DNA from: Smithellaceae bacterium
Lineage (GTDB): Bacteria; Desulfobacterota; Syntrophia; Syntrophales; Smithellaceae
Reading direction: 5' to 3'
NCBI GenBank assembly: GCA_028704195.1
Contig: JAQVLL010000081.1
Location: forward strand, 1-7,763
Length of the DNA: 7,763 nt
Each line of letters starts with the position of its first letter. The first letter of the stretch is position 1. The notes below the pieces were generated by a model that was not told the DNA's origin, searched no databases, and worked only from the letters and a program-made list of their open reading frames with translations. The position numbers were made by a program, and so were the translations under genes. Shown here piece after piece: positions 1 to 4,825 of this stretch.

Positions 1-986
1 TTCCTGTTTTCTTCTTCCGCCCGGTCCCGGCTTCCGTTGCCCGCCATTATATCACGATAGAAATTACTGATACGCAGACGTGGCAAACCATCATCGTTGA
101 GAACAATCTTATAGTCATCCCCGGATTTAACAACATACACGTCCGGAATAATAGACTGAACTCTCTCTTCCGAATAGACAGCGCCTGGCTTCGGATCCAT
201 CTTGCTGATGAGCAAAACGGCCGTTTCCACCTCCCTCAGAGGAACTTTCAGTTTTCTGGCAATATGAATGTAATTTTTCAGTTCGAGGTCTTTCAGGTGC
301 TCACGGATAATTACTTCCAGGAGAGGATTTTCCTTTGCCAACATTCGGGCCTGTATCAACAGGCATTCCTGGAGATTGCGGGCCGCCACGCCGGACGGGT
401 CAAATTCCTGAACTTTTTTTAAAACCGCCTCCACGTAATCTTCACTGACATTTTCCAACTGGGCGATTTCCGAAAGGGTCGCACATAGATAGCCGTTGTT
501 GTCCAGATTGCCGATGATCTGAGAACCGACACGCACTTCTTCTTCCGTAAAGGGCGACAGTTTCATTTGCCACATCAGGTGCTCAACCAGGGAAGGACTT
601 TCCGTGAGAACGTTGTCCAGGGTTGGGGCCTCCCCGTCCGCACGGTCGTAAGAAACCCCGACAGGACCGTAGTCTTCCAGATAATTATTCCAGTCAAACT
701 CCTCCCGGCCGTCTCCCTCGCCGGTCAGTTCTGCCGTACGTTCAGGAAGCTTGCTGTCTTCTTTTTCAACGGACTGGACATCATCTTCGACATCGGCACG
801 AACCTCCTCAGCTGTGGCCTCATCCACCGTCACTTCTTCCAGCAGTGGATTTTCTTCGATTTCCTGATTGATCGTGTCCACCAGTTCCTGGCGGGACAGG
901 ATCAAAAGCTTGATCGCCTGCTGCAGCTGCGGCGTCATGATCAGCTGTTGGGAAAGTTTTAAGTTCTGTTTCAGTTCGAAGGCCAT
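1..986 (-). CDS. rpoN: RNA polymerase sigma-54 factor RpoN, N-terminal 328 codons (3' end outside window)
   Basis: This is the alternative sigma factor that directs core RNA polymerase to -24/-12 promoters and needs AAA+ enhancer-binding activators to open DNA. Reading from the ATG at 986 gives 328 codons with no stop before the window edge. Region I (about residues 1-50) shows the glutamine/leucine-rich MTPQLQQAIKLL segment (18-29) and ENPLLEE (45-51), which bind activator and core. Residues about 51-118 form the acidic region II. Region III begins near 120, with GNLDNNGYL (159-167), FDPSGVAARNLQECLL (195-210) and MDPKPG (263-268), all typical of the family's core-binding domain. Family members are usually about 450-500 residues, so the helix-turn-helix and C-terminal RpoN box lie beyond position 1. 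The gene follows lptB after 27 nt, the classical arrangement. The Shine-Dalgarno is weak (GAAAG six bases before the ATG), so lptB readthrough may matter. The match to the family start makes this start very likely. Confidence 0.97.
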   Translation of the reverse strand, partial: MAFELKQNLKLSQQLIMTPQLQQAIKLLILSRQELVDTINQEIEENPLLEEVTVDEATAEEVRADVEDDVQSVEKEDSKLPERTAELTGEGDGREEFDWNNYLEDYGPVGVSYDRADGEAPTLDNVLTESPSLVEHLMWQMKLSPFTEEEVRVGSQIIGNLDNNGYLCATLSEIAQLENVSEDYVEAVLKKVQEFDPSGVAARNLQECLLIQARMLAKENPLLEVIIREHLKDLELKNYIHIARKLKVPLREVETAVLLISKMDPKPGAVYSEERVQSIIPDVYVVKSGDDYKIVLNDDGLPRLRISNFYRDIMAGNGSRDRAEEENR

Positions 987-1013
987 AATCGACTTTCACA
1001 TATCCGTCTGGTT

Positions 1014-1736
1014 CTACAAGTTAAAATCTTCGCCCAAATAAAATTTCCTGGCCAATTCACTCTGTGCGATGGCATCCGGGTCCCCGTGAACAAGAATTTC
1101 CCCCTCGTTAACGATATAGGCACGGTTGCAGCAGTACAGTGTTTCCCGGACATTGTGATCGGAAATGATAATTCCGATCCCCTTGTTTTTCAGTTTTTCA
1201 ATGATCTTCTGGATATCGGCCACCGCCAGAGGATCAATGCCGGCAAAAGGCTCATCCAGCAGAATGTATTTTGGTGAAGTCACCAGAGCCCTGGTTATTT
1301 CCACTCTCCTTCTCTCGCCGCCGGACAAAGAATAAGCATAATTTTTCGCCAGGGAAGTGAGATCCAGTTCGCCCAGAAGCTCCTTGAGCCTCTCCTTTCT
1401 CTCACTTTCACTTATATCAAGTGTTTCCAGAATCGCCAATATATTTTCTTCGACGGTCAGCTTACGGAATACAGACGGCTCCTGGGGCAGATAATTCAAG
1501 CCTTTTCGCGCCCGTTTATACATCGGGTATCGGCTGATATCTTCACCATCCAGGTAGATTTCACCCCCGTCCGGCCTGATCAGACCGACGATCATATAAA
1601 ATGTTGTCGTCTTTCCGGCACCGTTGGGGCCCAGAAGACCCACGACCTCACCCGGAGAAATTTCCAGGTCAATATGGTTGACCACTTTCCTCCTGCTATA
1701 AATTTTAGTTAGCCCCTTCGCCGATAAATGGCTCAT
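1014..1736 (-). CDS. lptB: LPS export ABC transporter ATP-binding protein LptB
   Basis: This is the cytoplasmic ATPase of the LptB2FGC complex, which extracts lipopolysaccharide from the inner membrane and pushes it along the LptC-LptA bridge. All ABC motifs are visible in the 240 residues: Walker A GPNGAGKTT at 36-44 (K42), Q-loop Q85 in YLPQEPSVF, signature LSGGE at 137-141, Walker B ILLDEP at 158-163 with catalytic E162, D-loop GID at 166-168 and H-loop H194. The SLSGGERRR sequence and the length match LptB (241 residues in E. coli) rather than a generic importer ATPase. The start codon overlaps the lptA stop as ATGA, so translation is probably coupled. rpoN follows after 27 nt. Its membrane partners LptF and LptG are not in the window, as is common because they usually sit elsewhere. 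Confidence 0.97.
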   Translation of the reverse strand: MSHLSAKGLTKIYSRRKVVNHIDLEISPGEVVGLLGPNGAGKTTTFYMIVGLIRPDGGEIYLDGEDISRYPMYKRARKGLNYLPQEPSVFRKLTVEENILAILETLDISESERKERLKELLGELDLTSLAKNYAYSLSGGERRRVEITRALVTSPKYILLDEPFAGIDPLAVADIQKIIEKLKNKGIGIIISDHNVRETLYCCNRAYIVNEGEILVHGDPDAIAQSELARKFYLGEDFNL

Positions 1737-2329
1737 TTCTTATTCACCGTCTTTGTACCGGGTTTGGCTTCCGTTGTTTTCTGGTCTTCAGGATGAATAA
1801 TCGCCGTTACCCTTTCCGCATTTTCGGCGGCGCACCTTTCCACTTCACCCCGGTTTTGATCAAGATAAACCGTAACCTTGCACCCTTTGACCATGTTCTT
1901 CCCCTGCTTCAGGAAGGCATTTCCGGTCATCACCACCCGGGAGGTGTCGTGATAATAAACCGCTTCGTTCCCACTGGCAGACATGTCCTTTTGCGTGACA
2001 ATGACGTTTCCTTTCGCTTCAATTTTGTCCAGTTCCCCGGTTCCTTCCATGATTTGCATCCCGGGTTTTTCTTTTGGGTTTGGCTGTTTTTTATAGTAAA
2101 TTGCCAGGCGGTCCGTTTTCAGCTGGACATCCCCCTGTTTGGCAACAGCATTCCCTGAAAAAATAACCACATTTTTTTCCTGATACGCCTCCATTTTATC
2201 GGAGACAACCTCTATCGGCGCGTCTTTACGCAGGATGGTTTTTTGATCAAAACCCACTTGTGCCCACGTCAGCGTATGGGCAGGAAGTAAAATCAAAATC
2301 ATGAAGAGATATATTTTCTTTGCATTCAT
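1733..2329 (-). CDS. lptA: LPS transport periplasmic protein LptA
   Basis: LptA is the periplasmic beta-jellyroll protein that polymerises into the bridge carrying LPS from LptC to LptD at the outer membrane. The 198-residue product starts with a signal peptide: K4 and K5, a hydrophobic core at about 6-20, and likely cleavage after A23 (TWA/Q). The OstA/LptA domain covers about residues 37-165. It begins APIEVVSDKME and continues with repeating strands such as VVIFSGNAVAKQGDVQLKTD (54-73), IEAKGNVIVTQ and VVMTGNAFLKQG. After residue 175 there is a short polar, lysine-rich tail. Two cysteines, C150 and C166, lie in the last part of the domain and could pair in the periplasm. The gene starts 12 nt after lptC with a clear AGGA six bases before the ATG, and its stop overlaps the lptB start. 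The lptC-lptA-lptB order makes the assignment firm despite the low sequence conservation of this family. Confidence 0.93.
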   Translation of the reverse strand: MNAKKIYLFMILILLPAHTLTWAQVGFDQKTILRKDAPIEVVSDKMEAYQEKNVVIFSGNAVAKQGDVQLKTDRLAIYYKKQPNPKEKPGMQIMEGTGELDKIEAKGNVIVTQKDMSASGNEAVYYHDTSRVVMTGNAFLKQGKNMVKGCKVTVYLDQNRGEVERCAAENAERVTAIIHPEDQKTTEAKPGTKTVNKK

Positions 2330-2341
2330 AAATTATCCTGA

Positions 2342-2908
2342 TCAGTTTAACCTGGCCCGGACACCGGAAGAGAGAATGAGCTCTCCCTTATCGATGAAGA
2401 TGATCAGTCCGACAGCCTGTATTTTCATTTTATTATTTTCCATGACGATCGGTGCGTCGGTATAAATTTTTCTCTGGTCATTGGCGTAGCGAAGATAATC
2501 TGTCGTAAACCGGTCACCCGAATCGGAGGTAATCACCACGTCACCTGTTATTTCAAGGTCCTTTTTATCCGTCAGCATTTTGCCCTTTTTACCCGTCATG
2601 ACATATACTTTACCCTCCTCCGTGGTCGCCTGAATCCGAACCTGTTCAAAAAGGGCAAGATTCTTCTTTTTCTGATACTGTCCGCTTTTGGCCTTTACAT
2701 CCCAACGGATCTTATTCTGTCCTACCTCCGTAAATACAAAATCCTGAATGCGGATATCCGCCTCATCAGGCATGATTTTGATGACATTTTCTTTCTTCCT
2801 GCCGGTTCCCTGCATAATGCCGAAGACGGCCACCACAGCCACAACGATACTGATAAGCGCGATTACAATGATTTTTACTTTTTTTTTGCCCGGTTTCATC
2901 ATGTTCAT
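2342..2908 (-). CDS. lptC: LPS export system protein LptC
   Basis: LptC is a bitopic inner-membrane protein whose periplasmic jellyroll domain accepts LPS from LptB2FG and hands it to LptA. The 188-residue product has a short lysine-rich cytoplasmic start (K5, K8-K10, K12), one transmembrane helix at about 13-31, and a periplasmic LptC domain from about 45 to 185. The domain includes IQDFVFTEVGQNKIRWDVKA (54-73), then LFEQVRIQ, MLTDKKDLEITGDVVITS, YLRYANDQRKIYTDAPI and a C-terminal SSGVRARL. The E. coli protein has a similar length and layout. Three close starts (codons 1, 3 and 4) are possible. None has a strong Shine-Dalgarno, so the exact start is uncertain by a few residues. Codons 8-10 are an A9 run. 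A sigma-70-like promoter lies just upstream, suggesting that lptC begins its own transcription unit, while the 12-nt gap to lptA keeps the transport genes together. Confidence 0.92.
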   Translation of the reverse strand: MNMMKPGKKKVKIIVIALISIVVAVVAVFGIMQGTGRKKENVIKIMPDEADIRIQDFVFTEVGQNKIRWDVKAKSGQYQKKKNLALFEQVRIQATTEEGKVYVMTGKKGKMLTDKKDLEITGDVVITSDSGDRFTTDYLRYANDQRKIYTDAPIVMENNKMKIQAVGLIIFIDKGELILSSGVRARLN

Positions 2909-2945
2909 TTACAATTATGAATATTCTTTCATTCACGATGATTTC

Positions 2946-2975
2946 TTTATATCACTCACTATTGTCTTTTGTAAA
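2946..2975 (-). promoter_or_regulatory. Putative sigma-70 promoter of lptC-lptA-lptB-rpoN
   Basis: On the minus strand TTTACA (2975-2970, five of six matches to TTGACA) is followed after 18 bases by TATAAA (2951-2946, five of six matches to TATAAT). Transcription would start near 2939, leaving a leader of about 30 nt before lptC. The site lies in the AT-rich half of the 132-nt SMR-lptC gap, which is the largest gap between complete genes in the window. The SMR-proximal half of that gap (2976-3040) holds only two short 4-bp stems and no clear terminator, so readthrough from upstream also seems possible. Read by eye only. Confidence 0.5.
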
Positions 2976-3040
2976 GTAATTCAGGGAAACCGGGGTATTC
3001 AGGACAAGTCCGCCCGTCACCGGGAATGCAACAGACTGTA

Positions 3041-3370
3041 TCAAGACTGGCCGGAAATTCTTAAACCGATCAAGCCAACGACAATCAGCAGAAATGACAA
3101 AATCCGCATCATGGATGTCGAATCGTTAAATGCGAGAATTCCGATCAGAAAAGTTCCCGCCGTGCCGATGCCCGTCCAGACCGCATAGGCCGTGCCGATC
3201 GGAATGGTTCTTTGAGCCAGCCACAAAAACAATCCACTCAGAGACATACAAACTATCGCCATCAGGATAAAGGCCATCCTGTGCGACGTGGTCTGAGACA
3301 GTTTAAAGCCCAGCGGCCAGCCGATTTCCAGAATTCCGGCAATGAGCAGATAAGTCCACGCAAGTGTCAT
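3041..3370 (-). CDS. Small multidrug resistance (SMR) family transporter, SugE/Gdx-like
   Basis: The 109-residue product is a four-helix inner-membrane protein of the SMR family; members work as dual-topology dimers that exchange protons for small cations. Helices lie at about 3-21, 31-50, 58-80 and 87-105. The essential glutamate is E15 in LLIAGILEIGWPLGFK (8-23), and helix 3 carries the family hallmark GTAYAVWTGIGTAG (59-72). The tryptophan three residues after the glutamate (W18) and the GFK motif resemble SugE/Gdx guanidinium exporters more than EmrE-type drug pumps, but P19 differs from the usual alanine. I therefore leave the substrate open and give no gene symbol. The gene sits 47 nt after kdsC and 132 nt before lptC, a place where most genomes have nothing. 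A GGA sits about eight bases before the ATG. I see no guanidine riboswitch upstream. A role in the envelope pathway is only a guess from position. Confidence 0.88.
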   Translation of the reverse strand: MTLAWTYLLIAGILEIGWPLGFKLSQTTSHRMAFILMAIVCMSLSGLFLWLAQRTIPIGTAYAVWTGIGTAGTFLIGILAFNDSTSMMRILSFLLIVVGLIGLRISGQS

Positions 3371-3417
3371 TCATATATTCCGGCAAGAAGAGATCCGTTG
3401 CTCCATTTTTTTTACGA

Positions 3418-3960
3418 TCAAATGAGTTCCGTAAAATCATACCGTTTAGCGACTTCAGTCCAGTGATTCTGAGCTACAAGCAACATGTCGCATATTTCCC
3501 TCACCGCTCCCTGCCCTCCCCTGTTGACCGTAACATAATCAACCGTTTTTTTCACCAAATCCGTCGCGTCGGCAACGGCAGCGGAAAATCCGGCCAGTTT
3601 CAACACGGGAATATCGACGATGTCATCCCCCATGTATGCAATCACAACCGGTGTCAGGTTGTTCTTCTGAAGAATCCTGTTGAAAACTTCCTTTTTATTC
3701 AACGCCCCCTGATACACCTCAGTGATTTTTAAATCACGGGCCCGGTGGTCCACCACGGCCGATGTCCGGCCGGTCAGAATGGCAACCTGTATACCATAGC
3801 GCTGAATCATGACCAGCCCGTGACCATCACGGACATAAAAGTTCTTTGTTTCACGACCTTCGCTGTCCATGATAATTCTGCCGTCAGTCATCACTCCATC
3901 CACGTCCAGAATCAGCATCTTTATCTTTTTAAGTTTCTCCTGAATCTTATTTTTTGACAT
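3418..3960 (-). CDS. kdsC: 3-deoxy-D-manno-octulosonate 8-phosphate phosphatase KdsC
   Basis: KdsC hydrolyses Kdo-8-phosphate to Kdo and phosphate in the cytoplasm, the step after KdsA, giving the sugar that CMP-Kdo synthetase then activates. The 180-residue protein is a capless HAD-superfamily phosphatase of the family's usual size. Motif I is LDVDGVMTDG (18-27), with nucleophile D19 and acid/base D21. Motif II is the threonine of ILTGRTS (T63). The motif III lysine is K89 in GALNKKEVF. Motif IV is GDDIVD (111-116), with metal-binding D112 and probably D113 or D116. The C-terminal RGGQGAVREICD (147-158) is the conserved tail that reaches the active site of the neighbouring subunit in the KdsC tetramer. 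An AAGG lies nine bases before the ATG. The gene follows kdsA after 40 nt. In E. coli kdsD precedes kdsC, but here no isomerase gene intervenes. All catalytic residues are present. Confidence 0.95.
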   Translation of the reverse strand: MSKNKIQEKLKKIKMLILDVDGVMTDGRIIMDSEGRETKNFYVRDGHGLVMIQRYGIQVAILTGRTSAVVDHRARDLKITEVYQGALNKKEVFNRILQKNNLTPVVIAYMGDDIVDIPVLKLAGFSAAVADATDLVKKTVDYVTVNRGGQGAVREICDMLLVAQNHWTEVAKRYDFTELI

Positions 3961-3974
3961 CGCCTTTTCCCTTA

Positions 3975-4010
3975 AGTCTGACAGTCTAATAGCCTACAGC
4001 CTAAAAGCCT
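3975..4010. repeat. Five-copy AGYCT short tandem repeat across the kdsA stop codon
   Basis: On the plus strand AGTCT occurs at 3975 and 3983, and AGCCT at 3991, 3998 and 4006. The spacings are 8, 8, 7 and 8 bases, with A/T-rich linkers. Read on the coding strand the units are AGGCT or AGACT. The array starts inside the last codons of kdsA, includes its stop codon (4001-4003) and fills most of the kdsA-kdsC gap. It is not a perfect inverted repeat and has no T-run, so it does not look like an intrinsic terminator. Confidence 0.6.
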
Positions 4011-4825
4011 TTCTTTACCACCTCATCAATCTGCTTCAACGTTGCCAGCAACTTTTCTAACGAACGGAGATAAAGCGAATTGGCCCCGTCACAAAGAGCT
4101 CTCTCCGGATCCGGATGGACTTCCATAAAGAGTCCATCCACACCCGCGGCCACCGCCGCCCTCGCCAGGTATGGCACCATGTCCCGCTGACCGCCGGAAG
4201 AGGTACCGGCGCCTCCCGGCAGCTGCACGGAGTGCGTGGCGTCAAAGATGACCGGGTAGCCCATCGCCCTCATAATCGGCAAACCCCTCACATCAAAAAC
4301 AAGGTTATTGTAACCGAAGGACGCGCCCCTCTCCGTAATTAAAATATTCTCGTTCCCCGCGGATTTGACCTTGTCAAGGATATTGGAAACATCCCAGGGA
4401 GCAAGAAACTGCCCTTTCTTTATGTTAATCACCTGCGCCTTTTTCGCAACCTCAACCACAAAGTCCGTTTGACGACACAAAAAGGCCGGAATCTGCATCA
4501 CATCCAGAACGTCGGCCGCCGCTTCAATTTCCTCAAAACGGTGCACATCGGAAAGAACAGGAACACCTGCTGTTTCCCTGATTTTTTTCAAAATGGCCAG
4601 GCCATCCCGCACGCCAGGTCCCCGATAAGAATGAATCGATGTCCGGTTGGCTTTGTCATAGGACGCTTTAAAAATGAATGGAATGTCCAGTTTTGACGTC
4701 AATTGCTTCAGATAAACGGCAATTTCCATGGCCGCTTCTTCATTTTCGATAACACAGGGACCGGCAATCAAGACAAATCCGGCCGGTCCGCCAATTGAAA
4801 AATTATGGAGTTTCACCTGTTTCAT
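4001..4825 (-). CDS. kdsA: 3-deoxy-8-phosphooctulonate synthase KdsA (metal-dependent type)
   Basis: KdsA condenses phosphoenolpyruvate with arabinose-5-phosphate to make Kdo-8-phosphate, the first committed step of Kdo synthesis. From the chosen start the protein is 274 residues, a TIM barrel of the DAHP synthase class I superfamily. Recognisable blocks are LIAGPCVIEN (19-28), FKASYDKANRTSIHSYRGPG (52-71), DVHRFEE, QIPAFLCRQTD, INIKKGQF, RGASFGYNNL and FDATHSVQLPGG. The four metal ligands of the Aquifex-type enzyme are all present: C24, H198, E235 (FMEVHP) and D246 (CDGAN). E. coli KdsA has asparagine in place of that cysteine and needs no metal. Start choice: an open frame reaches an ATG at 4840, but AGGAG (4836-4832) lies six bases before the ATG at 4825, so I prefer 4825. 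The ATG at 4828 is only three bases from AGGAG. The gene overlaps the end of the TPR gene by 23 nt, suggesting coupled translation. Confidence 0.95.
   Translation of the reverse strand: MKQVKLHNFSIGGPAGFVLIAGPCVIENEEAAMEIAVYLKQLTSKLDIPFIFKASYDKANRTSIHSYRGPGVRDGLAILKKIRETAGVPVLSDVHRFEEIEAAADVLDVMQIPAFLCRQTDFVVEVAKKAQVINIKKGQFLAPWDVSNILDKVKSAGNENILITERGASFGYNNLVFDVRGLPIMRAMGYPVIFDATHSVQLPGGAGTSSGGQRDMVPYLARAAVAAGVDGLFMEVHPDPERALCDGANSLYLRSLEKLLATLKQIDEVVKKGF

Noticed and set aside
567..962. Plus-strand open frame of 131 codons
   Set aside because: It is antisense to the well-supported rpoN frame and has no family features.
1793..2158. Plus-strand open frame of 121 codons
   Set aside because: It is antisense to lptA and low in plausibility as a protein.
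2919..2926. GAATATTC palindrome before lptC as an operator
   Set aside because: It is an eight-base perfect palindrome in AT-rich DNA, too short and too common by chance to call a regulator site.
3002..3024. Possible terminator hairpins after the SMR gene
   Set aside because: The minus-strand stems CCCG-GTGA-CGGG (3024-3013) and GGAC-TT-GTCC (3011-3002) are only 4 bp each and no U-run follows, so they do not make an intrinsic terminator.
2748..3188. Plus-strand open frame of 146 codons bridging the lptC-SMR gap
   Set aside because: Both ends are antisense to real genes (lptC and the SMR gene), and the middle covers the intergenic region with the promoter. No ribosome site or domain is visible.
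3371..3417. Possible guanidine riboswitch before the SugE/Gdx-like gene
   Set aside because: The 47-base gap is too short for a type I or III element, and I see only one ACGG-like loop sequence rather than the paired hairpins of the mini-ykkC type.
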